Below are positions 1-13,143 of a DNA stretch of 59,651 nt, one piece after another (positions within the stretch are counted from its first letter, which is position 1; every line of letters starts with the position of its first letter). The position numbers were made by a program, and so were the translations under genes. The notes under the pieces were generated by a model. It saw only the letters and a program-made list of their open reading frames with translations. It did no database searches and was not told the DNA's origin. Source of the DNA: Monosiga brevicollis MX1 (lineage: Eukaryota > Opisthokonta > Choanoflagellata > Craspedida > Salpingoecidae); the NCBI RefSeq assembly GCF_000002865.3, contig NW_001865040.1, positions 2,541,254 to 2,600,904 on the forward strand, in the 5' to 3' direction.

Positions 1-51
1 TTCGTTGGCTTCACTCTCATCTGTACTCCTCGTCTTCATCATTGCATTCAG

Positions 52-270
52 GTGACAAGTCCACCGTGCACCACGCCGTCTACGGCGGCATCAGAGACAT
101 CACATGCAAGTACCGAGGCGCGAACACGAGAAGCCTCAAGCGCCGCTGTGGACCGTAGCTCTTCCCCATCAATCGTCCAAACTCGGTCTCCACGTCGAAC
201 ACACCTTGCACGAGTGGCGCAGTGGCAACCACATCCCAAGAAGAGAAAATCGTCTAAGTCCACCCAATGA
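52..270 (+). CDS. 3'-terminal exon of an unidentified gene (partial)
   Basis: The first 51 bases look like the end of an intron with acceptor CAG at 49-51. Two readings of the exon are possible. One stays open to a stop at 268-270 and gives a Ser/Thr-rich tail ending in a basic KKRK cluster that could be a nuclear localisation signal. The other, shifted by one base, ends at 156-158 with a short basic tail (RSLKRRCGP). An AATAAA at 332-337 fits a 3' end here. I do not recognise the gene, and the upstream part lies outside the window. Confidence 0.3.
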   Translation: MTSPPCTTPSTAASETSHASTEARTREASSAAVDRSSSPSIVQTRSPRRTHLARVAQWQPHPKKRKSSKSTQ

Positions 271-331
271 GGAAACAGCTTGCTTACTAAGTGTTTAGAA
301 AAAAAAATCGTCCCGGGCGTTTGTCAATCGA

Positions 332-337
332 AATAAA
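332..337 (+). promoter_or_regulatory. candidate polyadenylation signal AATAAA
   Basis: AATAAA sits about 60 bases after the stop of the left-edge exon, a normal distance for a cleavage signal. The 337-1178 interval shows no gene I can support; it holds a CT-rich tract near 838-872. Confidence 0.4.
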
Positions 338-837
338 CCTTGAATGACCATTGATCAATCGGAACTTGTCTTGTCCATCTGCTTCTACCCACCAAGTTGT
401 CTCATTGCTTCGCTGACTCGTCTTATGGCGCTGCCATTTGACATACCAATCAGAGCCATGTAGCCCTAGAGAGTCAAAGCCAAATAAGTTTCGTATGGAA
501 AAGAAATGGGATTTATTTCAAAATAAATGATTTTCTGGTCTTTGGGCTGCTATGGCATCCACAGGAAGCGTATGAACACAAGAGCACCCTCGTTTGATCC
601 GCAAAAATTTAGCGCTTCTGCTGTGCTTGATTTGAAACGCACAGCAGACAGAATCGCCGAGCACGACCCGAAATACTGACTGCCAATTAATCGCACCTGC
701 CTCAATCCCAAGAGCAATATGTTGTTACAAAAAGGGAATACATATGTTACTTTCAAGGAGGTGACCGAACTATCCCGCTGAACAACATATTAAGGTACAT
801 TCACACCTTCGTGTTGCGCGCACGTTGCCGGACAGTT

Positions 838-872
838 TTCTCTCTCTCTCTCTCGCTCTCTCTCTCTCTCTG
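838..872. repeat. (CT)n microsatellite upstream of the mitochondrial IF2 gene
   Basis: About 35 bases of CT dinucleotides interrupted by single bases, about 300 bases upstream of the IF2 start. Similar pyrimidine/purine tracts occur at other gene edges here (30825-30848, 19256-19331, 36870-36960). Confidence 0.8.
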
Positions 873-1178
873 AGCGGCGCTGCGAACGACGAGGACGGAC
901 CGCCGCGGTCGGAGGGATACACGGCAGTGATACACGGCAGTGGTTGTGGTGGTGGCTGCAGTGTTGGTGCCAGGATTCATTTGGCACTGGTGGAGACACA
1001 GTGCATAGCTCTTCTGTTAATCAATCAGTCGGGAAGGCTTTGCTTTGCTCGGCACGCGTAGAGGCGGTTGGAAGGGGGTGGCCATGGGGTAACGAGCTGG
1101 CGTGGCTGCACTTGTTATATTCTGCTGCCGTTCTTTGGAGTGCTGGTGCGCGCAAAGGCCATCTTGTCCTCTTTGACC

Positions 1179-4100
1179 ATGTTGCTCTTACGCAGCGCTT
1201 CGACCCGTCTGGGTGCGCTGCTTATGCGAAGTTCTTCTTCGTCAGCACGTCTTCGTCATGGCTCGACTGGCTGGAAGCCCTCACTTCCTCAACAGCATCG
1301 GGTGGCACCAAACACTTTTTTGGCCCGCCGCTACCTTGCTCGCTCAAACCTGATGCATTCTGTGAGGACAAACTGCTTGCACTTGAGCCCAGCATTCCCG
1401 TCCATTACCAGCGCAGTGCACTCATGCTTCCCGTCCATCCTTTGGTTCATGGTGGTGCTAGCAAGCCCAGACCGTCTCAGGGTACCAAGGCATGAAACTG
1501 GCAGAGTTTTCAAAACAAATGGGCGTCCCCGTGCGCGTGCTGGCCGAAATCGTGGCTCAAGTTCAGGATGGCAAAGTCAACGGTGACACAGGTGCCCTCA
1601 TCAAGCTTGCTCCCTTTTGATTCTGGCCGATTCGCTTGTGCTTGTGACCTCAATTGCAATCGTCACGTCAAATGTGTCTCTTTGCACCTGGCTCCGCTCT
1701 CGGCTCATCTTTTTGCTTATTGCGCCCGCTGGACTATGTTAGCGCTGACTTCGGATCTCATGGAGCTCCTGGCAGAGGAATACGACATGGAGTTTGCACA
1801 AATTGCGCCTCCGCCACCCAAGAAGGAAAAGCCAAAAAAGTCTGCCACTGCCAAAAAGAACAATGCTGTCCCAGCCAAGGGCAAGCCTTCCTCAATGCCC
1901 AGCACCCTCGAGCGCCCTCCCATCGTGACCATCATGGGCCACGTCGGTAAGCTCACGAGCCCGGATGGCAAAACAACATCCTGGCGCTCTCTCGGCCCTG
2001 TAGCGCCCGCTCCGGCTCCAGGGTGCTTGCTGGCTTTGGGTTGTGGTTGTACCTAACGCAACGCCGGGATCTCACTCTCTTGTCATAGATCACGGCAAGA
2101 CAACGTTGCTCGATGCGTATCGCTCCTCCTCGATTGCAGCCGGTGAAGCCGGTGGCATCACACAACATATTGGTGCATTCATGGGTACGTCCAGCCCAAC
2201 CAACACCTGGTGCCTTGACACCCTTGCTAAGCAACTTTCTCACTGCGACTTTGCGTCAATCGCTCAACTCTTGACTCCAGTCGAGCTGGGTGATGCCCAA
2301 CGCATCACATTTCTGGACACGCCGGGCCACGCTGCTTTTTCGGCGATGCGGCAGCGGGGCGCGTCAGCCACCGATGTGGTCATTCTCGTTGTCGCAGCGG
2401 ATGATGGCGTTATGCCCCAGACGATTGAGAGTATCAAGTATGCAACTGAGGCAGGCGGTAAGAGCTGCATTTACTCTAGCCAACCTCCAAGCATCCCTTT
2501 CTGGCTACCATGGTTCCAGATTCTTATGAGCCCCATATTCTTACTTCTGCTTCGGCCCTGACAGTGCCTCTGGTTGTGGCAATCAACAAGTGTGACAAGG
2601 AACAGGCCGACGTGCATCGCGTTAAGCAAGAGCTGGCCCGACATGGCGTGGATCTCGAAGATTTCGGCGGTGCCGTTCAAGCCGTCCCTGTATCTGCTCT
2701 CCAGGTATAGGCTGCCGGCAAAGGGCCGACCTGTCACCTGATCGAGGCCACATCGAGCCTTTATTGGTCTGGTCTCATGTCATCTCTCACCAAGCAGCAA
2801 ATAGTTGGTTCATCGGCGCTGCTGCTCCCAGCCTCATACTTTCGGTGTTGCCGTCTTTGGTGATCTTGTAGCGGAAAAATCTCGATGCGCTTCTTGAGGC
2901 GGTTCTTCTGCAAGCAGAGGTGCGAGGCACACAGGGCAAGGCGAGCAATCCTGCCGAAGGCGTTGTCATTGAGGCCTCTTCAGACAAATTCAAGGGGTAC
3001 GTTTCACCTGTTTTGGGCAGGCAAGACGTACGGACGATAAAGATGCACGAGGATCATCATGACCGAATGCTTTTGGTATGGCGGCAGGCAAGTGGCAACC
3101 GTCTTGCTGCATGACGGGTCGCTCAAGCCTGGCGAATACATTGCCGCTGGCTGCTCCTTTGCGCGCATCAAAAGCATGACTGACGATGGCAAACAGCGTG
3201 AGCTTGGAATTTTATTGCGCCATCTTGTGGCTTTTATAAACATACGATTGTTTGTTTGGGCGAACTCTTGCGGATTGACTACCCCTCATCTTTGCACTTT
3301 GTGAATCTTGACTTGGGCAGGCCTCAAATCGCTGCAGCCATCCATGGCCGCCGAGGTCATGGGCTGGCGCTCGTTGCCTGAGGTCGGAGTTCCCGTCTTC
3401 AAGGTGGCATCGGAGGTGCGAAGCGTTGTGCAACTCTATGCATGCTTCGAGAGTCCTGCCTATGTGCCGATCTCTCCGTGCGCTCGGTGCATGACATGTG
3501 TGGCCTCTCGGTGATACAATAGAAAGAGGCTAGGGCCTTTGTTGAAGAGCAGGCGCGCCTGGTCGAGGAGGAAAAGAATCTCAGCGCTGCCGAAATCGTT
3601 GATGTTAGTTTTTACGGTTCATGATATCATCAGCAGTCTTGCACCTCAATGCACCTCACTCGAAGCTTGACACAATTTTCGCAGCGTCGACGACAAATGG
3701 CCGAGGAGCATCGCCAGGAGACATTGCAGGAGCGGCGACGTCTGCGTCGTCTTCCACGCAGCGCGCGGCCCCGCGAGCTCAACCAGCAAGAGGTGTGGCA
3801 ATAGACAGTCTTCTCCAAAGCGTCTGTGGTGCATGACTCACATGCGTTTGTTCCTTGGCTGTCATTCTGTGTGCCCCTACAGCTCTTGGACGTTGCTAGC
3901 TCTGACAAGCCAACACGGCTGTTGGTGGTGCGCAGTGATGTACAAGGCAGCGCCGAGGCCCTGGTCGATGCGATTGCTGCCATCCCCAGCTCTGAAGGTA
4001 TGCAACCTAGCTTCAAGTGATGCTACAGGAAAAATTGCCCAGGTTTCCTTCCTGAACGCACTCTCACATTCAACTTGTTGCTGTTGCTGTGGCGTCTTGT

Positions 4101-5152
4101 GGCGGGCAAACTGCAGTGGCTTGCCAAGTCATTCGACAAGGCGTCGGAAACATCACAGACAGTGATATTGAATTGGCAGCCACCACCAACGGTGCGGTGT
4201 GAGCGCGCATACATCAAGCGGGGCTATGTGATCTCACGTTGCCTTGCGCTGTCATATAGCCACTATCCTCGGCTTTGGAGTAGGCTTAGGCAAGAAGGAA
4301 GCGGCACAGGCAGAGCAACAGGGTGTCCAGGTGAAGCTTTACAAGTAAGTCTCTGCTCCAGTTTCAATTGGCGCTGTGCCATCACGTCTGACCTGTTCTG
4401 CGCATTTTGCCGTCCGATTACGCTTCGCAGGGTTGTTTACCATCTGCTCGAGGAGCTCGAGCAAGACTTGCTTAGCATGTTGCCCCCGCTCATGGTCGAG
4501 AAACAAGTCGGCAAGGCCAAGGTTTTGCAAGTGTTCAACCTCACCGGGAAGCGCAAGTCAACTGTTGGTGTGTTTGAGCGCAAAGTGGATCTGCTTGTTT
4601 CTGATGCCCCTCCCTGCTTGATTCAGTTGAGAGCCCGTGCAACCCCCCCTTCTTTTCTCACTGCCTTCCCTGGTTCTATCTAGCTGGCTGCCGTGTTCTG
4701 ACGGGATCTCTTGTCAAAGCACATCGTTTCAAAGTTTTGCGAAAGGGCGAAGAAATTCATGAGGGTGAGCCCTGCTTTGAGTGCTTGCTTGAGCCGAAAC
4801 CTAGCGTGCTCGAGTTTGCATCTTTCTTGACGTCTTTGCATTGCCAATTGACATCCCCAGGGGAGCTGTCGCAGCTCATGCATCACAAGGACAGTGTGGA
4901 AGAGGTTGGTCTCAACACCGAGTGCGGGTTATCTTTCGAAGATTACAGCGACTTTGCAGCGGTAAGTCCCAAATCCAAAGAGTTCAGCTGTCAATTTTTA
5001 CTCATGCCTGGTAGGCAGCAGAAGGGGGAGAGTTTCGAGACACGCCGGCATTGGCGCTGATCTCACACCTTTGTGCTTGTTCCTTCTGGCGTATACAGGA
5101 TGATGAGGTCGTGTGCTACCAAATTGAGGAGAAGCGCCGAGAGCGCCTTTAA
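1179..5152 (+). CDS. MTIF2: mitochondrial translation initiation factor IF-2
   Basis: A GTPase that places fMet-tRNA on the mitochondrial ribosome. The model has about 17 exons. It starts at ATG 1179, opening an Arg/Ser/Leu-rich matrix-targeting presequence ([20 protein letters not shown]). The exon from about 1481 carries the IF2 N-terminal fold ([20 protein letters not shown]). The P-loop [12 protein letters not shown] is split by an intron at about 1949-2090. DTPGHAAF (G3) follows near 2320, NKCD (G4) near 2585 and SAL (G5) at about 2695. Later exons give domain II ([18 protein letters not shown]), a basic linker, domain III ([19 protein letters not shown]) and C-terminal domain IV ([19 protein letters not shown]). 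The stop is TAA at 5150-5152. All expected domains are present and the frame continues through GT-AG introns, so it looks functional. Convergent with the flippase gene to the right. Confidence 0.93.
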
Positions 5153-5828
5153 AGTGGAATACGAGGAGACGGTCAATCGAAGACAAGAGGACGAATGCTG
5201 AGTGAAGTAGAAGCACTCGCAAACAAATAAGCAGACAAACCCAAGAGGAAGGCCACAAACAACCAAAAGGCGTACAAAGAAGGGTGATAAAAATGCCGAT
5301 ACCCACAAGCAGAAAACACAAACCAAATCCGAGCCCTTAACAAGAAACACAAAATCATGAGGCGTTGCAAACAAGCAGGGCGAAAACAAAGCATAAACAT
5401 AGCACTCCAACACTTTCGGGCAGAATGTACACCGTGAGAGGTGTCTAAGCTCGCGTTCAGCCGAGGCGCATGGTGTTGTGATCCCCGTTTCGAAGAATGG
5501 GCTTCTAGGTGTCAAGGGCCGACCGTGTGGCAAGATCATTCCGCAACAAGCGAGGCGATGAATCAAAGTGAGGCAACATTGAAGCGTCTGATACGAGGTT
5601 AGCAAGCGGTGTGTACCTGAATCGAGTTGGTCTGTTCACCATCCTCGTCGAGCATGCAGTCAGTCACCTTTTGACTGTCCAGGCAAAGGAGGATGGATAA
5701 TGGAACAGTTCATTTTGGAGATGAGTCGAGTTGAAGCAAAAAAAAGATGACGATGATGATGATGAAGAAGAGGAAGACAAACAAACAAATAAAAAACAAC
5801 AACCCGAAGGGCAAATAAGTAAACATTA

Positions 5829-7488
5829 TTATCTTCGACAAGACAAGACTGACCAAGGCAAGCAAGGGTTGAGCCAAAGCGGCAGAGGCTTGCGTCGACG
5901 CTGATCCTTGATCCAGTCTTCGCGCATGAGTTGCGAAGTCGTCGGGTGCCACCAGCGGCGGTAGAACCTAGAGAAGAAAAAAAAAGTCCCATTTGGAATA
6001 AAAAATACAAACAAAAGATTAGAACAAACCACATGAAGATTCGGAAACGCGCGCCAGTTGTCACGAAAGCTGCAAGTGCAGGCACGTACATGGCAAGGAA
6101 GCGGGGCAGAACTGCCAATGCAGGGCAGAAGATGAGCAAAAGCCAAAATGTTGCGTCACTCGAAGCATTTTGCATCACATAGTACGGGTCCGGAATCAAG
6201 GGTGTCTCGAGCAGCAGCGAGTTGTAAATGTACGCAAAAGCAAAGACACCAAAAAAGCTACGCAGCCAAGGGCAAGCACATGAGCAACAGGCTTTGCAAA
6301 AAAAAGGTCGAGAATAAAGCAAGCCATGAGAGATATAAGGTACCTCCAGGCCAGGCAGAGCGCATGGATCCAGATGTAGTGACGAGTGAGAATCATGTTT
6401 TGAATCAGATTGGCAATGATGATGCAAAAGATGGAGATGGTACCCATCACCAACATGCCATTGTCTTCGAGCTTGTCTCTGCGTGCGTGCGTCAAGTGCC
6501 GATTAGATCCAAAATGAATGCGCGTGAGGAGAAGAAAAGCAGGGTGGGTGCCGCGGAGCCTTGCCATGGGACATACACGTAGACGGCGTAAGGAACGAAA
6601 AAGATGACCACGGCCTGGTAGAAGGAGTCAAGAATAATGGGCCAGAAGCGGCCCTTGTAAGTCAAATCCTCTCGACCCTATCGGGCACGAGTGAGCGAAA
6701 CAGCAACACGTTGGACACATGACAGAGATGAGTGGCGTGGGCTGACAGCGCAATGAGCCGCGAGCAACCAAGCCTTCCGCCCCCACCATGACCACAAGAC
6801 TGAGTTGCTTGCTTGGTACACACCTGCTCATAAAGCATGGGGAAAGCCTCAAGAGCATCCTCGGTCACGTCCTGGTCAAAGATGCCCGTGACGATGGGTG
6901 GCAGCGAAGTCCACAAAAGATTGTAGGTTTGAAGGTACATCTAAATGCCAACCAACAAGGACGAAAGATTAGAAACAACACAGCCGGCATGAGCGCTGAT
7001 ATCCCTTCAGAGCCGCCCCGACATACGGCCTGAAAACACAGACCTGTTCGATGTGAGGCTGGCCCGTGAAGCCATCAAAGAATTGGTAAAAGAAGATGAC
7101 AAACACCAAGCTTGAGTTTTTGTAGAAAAAGTACAAAATAAGGCTGGCAATGCGGTCGTAGGACCAATGGCCGTGGACCAGCAAAAGACGAGTCAAGAAG
7201 CGGAATTGTCCAAAGGCAAAATCACTGGCCATAACGGCCTGCATGCCCTCTTGGCCGGAGATGCCCACGCCCACATGGGCCATCTGAATCATGCTGACAT
7301 CGTTGGCACCATCACCAATGGCTAGCGTCATGACATCAATGCTCTCCTTCACCAGCTTGACCACCTGCGCTTTTTGCAAAGGAGCGGTTCGGCAGGCCAC
7401 AACCACCTGGGAAGAGACGCGCGACAGTTGGCGCGGGTGAGAAGACAAACCTTACAACGTTGAACATTGCTGCACAACAACAACAACC

Positions 7489-7519
<31 letters not shown>

Positions 7520-10500
7520 ACCGCGCAGCGCAGGCTGAGGTCGAGGAAAGCATCCGAGTTCTGATCAAGCATGGCGTAGGATAGAGTCGCACCATCCACC
7601 ACGAGTGCGAGGGGTTTGTTTCGTGCGCTGGGCTGTTCGATTTCCGACAGTTTGCCCCGAATAATGTCTCCAGTCTGCAGGAGATTGAGCAGCAACAAGC
7701 GCATTTGAGCGGCAGGAATTGGAACAGGATATTTTGATGTAGGAAAGAGGCTGACTCTAAAGCTGTCGCCTGGGCCTGCTTGGCACGCACAGGCCTTGCG
7801 AACAGGGCAACAAAACAGCATAAACGGGTGCCCACCTCTTTGGCAGCCTGCTCATGCAAGGCTTCATTGCGCTTGCTTCGAGGTTTGGAGTGGTGTTTGG
7901 AGGCCAGTTGAGAGTTGAGTAAGATCTAACAAGCGACCGCCGGGCCATGTTAGCTCGGGCCCTGCGGGAAACAACCATGTACCAGCAGGGCAAAGGCAGG
8001 CTCAGGCATCGTACCGTGCTTTGGCTCTCATCCATGAGCCGACATGTGTGAGCAATTTCTATGGCGGTCTCTTGCTTGTCGCCTGTGAGGACCCAAACCT
8101 TGATACCGGCCTCGCGAAGGGTGGCGATGGCTTCCGGAACGCCTTCTTGAAGTTTGTCTTCGATACCGGTCGCGCCTAAAAGAGTAACCTCTTTCTCGAT
8201 GGCTAGGTAAGTTTCACGCAGCCGTGCCTGCGGTTCTGCAGGTCGTTATTCGCGGCGTCCCATGTTTTGAGCCAAGAGTCGTAAAAATCAGGGTCCAGGT
8301 CGCGGTAAGCGAAGCACAGGGTACGCAAGCCATTTCGCGCGAAATCATGCAGGTGGGCCTCTGTCTTCTCGCGGAGGTCCGAATCGCCCTGCTTCATGAT
8401 GTCCATGATGGCCGAGTCCGCGCCCTTGATAAAAGCACGGATGCGACCGTTGGGGAGACGCGCAATCACAGTCATGCGCTTGCGAGTGCTATCAAACTCG
8501 AGAGTCTGTAAAATTTCCATGTTGTACTCGTCGTCGCCAAGCTTCAGCAGAATTCTATTGAACAAGAAGACCCAAAGAGAGCGGAATCGGCGTGAGCGGA
8601 GGCACGAGCGGAGCGATTCGTGTTTTTTTTGGGATTATATTGCTTCGAGGCAAAGCGTCTGGTGTCACCGACCGGCCGGATTTGCGGTTCAGCAAGACGT
8701 ATTTGTAGACAAAGGCGGCGGCCACCAAGGCTGCCTCATCGGGTGACTCAGCTTCGTGTTTCACTGCAGTCAATCAAGCATGTACGCGATAAGGACAGGC
8801 TGGAGTGCCCAGCCGGTTCGCCCCAACGCACGATGCACCAGGCCAACAACTACATACGTTCGCCGTCCTCGTTGTTGGGCACCACCGTGTTGTTCATGGC
8901 AAGCGAGAGCATAAAGTTGTGCAAAACACCTGAAATCAAACCAGCCTGCATAAGAAAAAGGACGGAGAAGAAACGGAGCGTCACGTGCAATAGCCTTGGC
9001 AACCGTGCACCGCACGTACTGTCATCGTCAAAGCCGCCATCCTTCTCCAGGTCTTCGACAAGAGATTGGTCCAAGGGAAACTATTCAACAGAACGTTGTC
9101 GGGGTGATTACAGCAGCCAGACCAACAGGATGGAAAACAGACGCAGAGACAAGAAGACAGACAATAAGAAAGAGGAAAGGGAAACAAGCTCGCAAAACAG
9201 TAAAACCAGACCAGCTGGAGGGGGGAAAAAATAGACAGATCAAGGGGGCATGACGCACTGAGCGAGCATCTTGGAACGTTGCCGTGTCATCATGAGGGTG
9301 TGAGTAATGAATGCCGTTGATGGAACACTGGTGGAAAATCATTTTGTTCTGTGTCAGAGTGCCAGTCTTGTCTGAGAAGATGTATTGGATCTGCGACAGG
9401 GCAAGACACCCGAGTTAAGTGAGTGAGGCAAAGCTATTCTTGGTGAACCAAAAATGAACAACGACAGACCTGTCCCAGATCTTCGGTAATGTTGAGCGCA
9501 CGGCACATCATCTTGTGGCGGTGCTGATTCGCAGGGTCCACATAGACCAGCTCTAAATAATTGGGAGGGTGTGAGCTAGGTCAGACATCCTGGTAGAAGG
9601 CAAAAGAGGAGCAAAAGCAAAAGAAAAAGATAACATGAGATCGCGCCTTTACGTACTCTCATCCTCCTGGATGAAGTAAACTTGCACAAGTTTGACCAGC
9701 TCAATAGAGACGTAAAGGGAGATGGGCACCATCACCTATGGTAGCAAATGCGAGTGAGCTGTGATGTCAGGTATCTTTGCGTCGAGTTGATGGTTGTAGT
9801 GGTCCGAGGGGTGCAAAGGCAGACCTGCAGGATGATAAAGTAGGTGAAGATGCGAATAAAGCCTTCTTCTGCGGGAGCGTAGTCGTCTTTGCCTGGAATG
9901 TACAGAATGTCCTGCAGAAGAAACCAACCAAAATACAACAAATCAGAGAGGTCAGGGCGATCTTGAGACAATCACAACAATGCCACGGATGAGAAACTGA
10001 CCTTCCAGTCACGGTCCGACTTCCAAACACCGGCACCAATACCACCCGCAACACACATGACCACCAAGATCAAGCAGCAGTACAGGATCTGGCGGAAAAA
10101 AAAAAAAAATAAGAAAAGATGGCAGGAAACAAAAGTGAGCAAACACGTGAGTGGCAGATTTGTAAGCAGGGGAGCACTGTGCCTCATGTCACGTCGTTAC
10201 CTGGTAGTTCATGGCGCGTTCAAGCTTTGAGCGCTTTGAGCGAGGGCCAGTGTTATTGAGCATGGACTTGGTGTCATGGCCGGCATATACAACAATGCCA
10301 ATGGCACGACGCGTATTGCGGAGAACGCAGCCGCGCAACAGAATGTTGTTTTGGTCCAAAGCAATTTCCTTGTGCCCACGGATTTTCCTATCGACCAACG
10401 TGGGCAGTGTAGCAAAGGAAACAGAGCACGCACCAGGTGTAAGGTTGCCACAGGCGCAAACAAGCGTGCCGGAGAAAAGGAGAAGGGCCAAGCGTGGTGG

Positions 10501-11973
10501 TGGCGGAGGAGAGGGGCATGCAATGCGGAGAACGAATTGGCAAACACAGACATTGTGCCGTTGAACTGGTAAATCTTGTTGTTCGGGAGCTCACACTCGA
10601 TTTGTGAGGTTTCGGAGAAAGCATCCGGATCAAAGGCCTCGGTCCGCTGCGGACAAAACCCAAAGCATGAGCTTGAGGGCAGGGGTATAAAAAGGGGGAG
10701 TGAAGGGCATGTATTGGTTGACGGCCCACCTCCATAAACAGACGACGTTGCTTCAGGTTGGTTTCACCATCGAGATTGGCTGTTTCGACAAAGCAGATGC
10801 CGTCCTGTGGGGCCAGCAAGTGGAGTGAGCAAGACGTGGTAGGGTGTGGGGCGGAAGGATGGGCTATTGAAAGAAATGAGGGCGTACCTCATGGGAAGTG
10901 TCGAGCAGCAGCATATCGGCGGGGATGATTTCGTTCTGGTACAGCTGAGCATCAAAACACATCGCACATGCGGATGAGGCAGACGTTGGGACAGCACGGG
11001 GACGGCCAGGTTGGATCAGGAGCACCGTCCCAAAGCCTGACCTGAATAATGTCACCAACTTCGATGTTGCGCCATTCGATCCCCGAGTTCCACTCGCCGG
11101 TGCCTCTACAACAATCAGCATGATCTGTGTGAGCGGGTCTTGTCAACAATTCTGCAATGAGAGTTGGCTTCAAGTAACAAGGCGCACTTGTCGTAAACCA
11201 TGGCGGTGCGACGGTTGGTCTCCTTGTCTTGACGACGGCGACGGCTGTCTTCGTAAGCATCCTTGACGAGCGTTACGAGCAGCACGAAGAGAAGAGGTAG
11301 CATGGCGATTTCCTGTCAAAGTAAACCATAGGTAGGTGGAGAAAAAGTGGCGTGAGGTTTGAGTAAAAGAGAACAGGCAGGGGGCATGCAAGTGGCATGC
11401 TTCCAAAGTCAGGCGAAGAGGCGGCTGGCATGGATTCTCAGATGGTCGGAAAAATCACCAGCGCACCTTGGCAAATGCCTGGACCATGGGCAGCCAGTTG
11501 AGAATGACAATGAACAAGAAGTAAACGTTGGCCAAGCGATGAAACCTGGCAGAGCATGATCGTTAGCAAAGGTGATGGGAGGGAAGCGGCATCGGCAACG
11601 GGTAGCGCCTGGGAAGACTGACTGTTCGAAAAGGTTCTTGGGTAACAACGTGAGCCAAGTGTACTTGCTTGTTGAGATGCTGCATTTCAGTGCAGCAAGA
11701 CAAAGCGGATCGTGAGGTGTGAGTTAGAACTCTAGGAGCTGGACCGGGAGCGGCGTCACATGCACGTGGTGTCTCGCGAGCGCGCAATATGAGCACTGAC
11801 CCGTTGCTCACGTAGCCCTGTTCGGTGCTGTACTCGCGGTTGAGGGGACGGATGGTGCGGTAGCGGTCATCGGATCGGCCGTAGCTAAAGAGCGTGGGGC
11901 GACGGGGCTGCAGAGCGGATTGGGTCCGATGCACTCGCTGCCCGCCGGCGGTGCTGGCCCCGTGTTGCGACAT
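5829..11973 (-). CDS. P4-type ATPase (phospholipid flippase)
   Basis: A membrane pump that flips aminophospholipids to the cytosolic leaflet. It has about 20 exons on the minus strand and starts at ATG 11973. The first exon joins across an intron to the family signature [19 protein letters not shown]. Landmarks in order: DGETNL near 10770; the P4-specific PISL motif in TM4 near 9725; phosphorylation loop [11 protein letters not shown] near 9350-9385; KGAD near 8430; TGDK near 8090; [10 protein letters not shown] near 7300; then C-terminal membrane segments to about 6080. The last exon reads [18 protein letters not shown] with stop at 5829. Choice among ATP8A/8B/9/10/11 subfamilies cannot be made by eye. 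Such ATPases usually need a CDC50 partner, which is not in this window. A 28-base A/T tract (7489-7516) lies in one intron. Divergent from SOS. Confidence 0.93.
7489..7516. repeat. poly(A) tract within a flippase intron
   Basis: Twenty-eight consecutive A on the plus strand, which is poly(T) upstream of an acceptor on the coding strand. It probably acts as an extended polypyrimidine tract. Length is likely to vary between individuals. Confidence 0.8.
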
Positions 11974-12357
11974 GGCGGAGGCGTGCGAGCTGGCCTGTTT
12001 TAGAACTAAAGGGGGACGAACAGGTACGAGCAGTGAGATGGGGGGGGGTGAGCGGTTTTTCCAACGTTCCCAACGCGAGGCATGGGCTGCTGACCCCTCT
12101 CATGATACTTGACATGGGCGCCAGCCAGAACCCGAACACGGCAAGCTGCCTCGAAAAGGATGATACCTGGTGGCCAACGACGCCCTTGACCAAGATTGAA
12201 TCAACCTTGAATGCTCTGCCTTTCAACGTGATCATCCACCCAAAATCAACGCCAATGGGACAGGAGGGAGAAGGGAGAAGGAGGGCACCCAGGGCGAGCT
12301 CGACGGCGAGCGAGCACAGCCAACGCCCAACTTCACGACAGATCGAAATAGAGTAAC

Positions 12358-12565
12358 AGAGAGAGAGGTTGAGGGAGGTTGAGAGAGGTTGAGAGAGGTT
12401 GAGAGAGGTTGAGAGAGAGTTTGAGAACGTTTGAGAGGATATGAAAGAGTTTGAGAGGATGTGAGAGAGTATGAGAGAGTTTGAGAGGATGTGAGAGAGT
12501 ATGAGAGAGTTTGAGAGAGTTTGAGAGAATCTGAGAGAGTTTGAGAGAGTTTGAGAGAGAAGCCT
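12358..12565. repeat. GAGAGAGTTTGAGAG-type minisatellite between flippase and SOS
   Basis: About 200 bases of imperfect repeats built from GAGAG plus TTTGA, TTGAG or TATGA variants of roughly 10-15 bases. It lies in the 1.17 kb gap between the divergent flippase and SOS starts, so it probably sits in or near their shared promoter. The rest of 11974-13143 shows no gene I can support. Confidence 0.8.
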
Positions 12566-13143
12566 TTTCTTGGGATTAAGAGCAAACGCGGGAAAGGAGT
12601 CAAGGCCAATAACAGTTGGTACCTATGCACCCATATCCAGCTGTGCACGGGAGTTAAAGTAATTTACTTTCGACCACCAGCGTCAAACAGTTGCAACCAT
12701 CACCAAGGAATAAAAAGTATTTTACATTCTCGTGGTGGCAAGTGGTACGTTGTGCCGAGCGGATCTCGAGTGAGCTCGCCGCGAGGCGCGCGCGCAGAGG
12801 GGTGGATAATATGGATGCGTGCGCGTGTGTGGGTGTGTGTTTGGGTAGAGTAGGTGTTTGAGCACCAGGCAAGGGGCAATGATGCAGCTCAGAGATGGGG
12901 CGACTTGATTTGTGGGACCGGGTGGCTGGGGGGCGTGTGCCGTGCTCATGGTTAATGTTTTTCGGGATGAAAACTAGGGTTTGAAATTCGTCAATAAAAC
13001 TTGCTTAGCCAAGGGCTGGGGAACGGCCCGTGGGCAGCGGTCATCGCCATCCACCTTTGCTTACTTCTTCTTTGGGGACGCGTCGCGCAGCTGCTGACAC
13101 AGTCTCAGTTATTGTTGCCCTGCCAGGGCCCATCATCACTGCC

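Noticed and set aside
5063-5605. 180-residue minus-strand open frame, hydrophobic
   Set aside because: Considered as an extra flippase C-terminal exon, but the conserved gene reads to a stop at 5829 and this frame has only Phe/Leu/Cys-rich sequence with no motif; treated as 3' flank.
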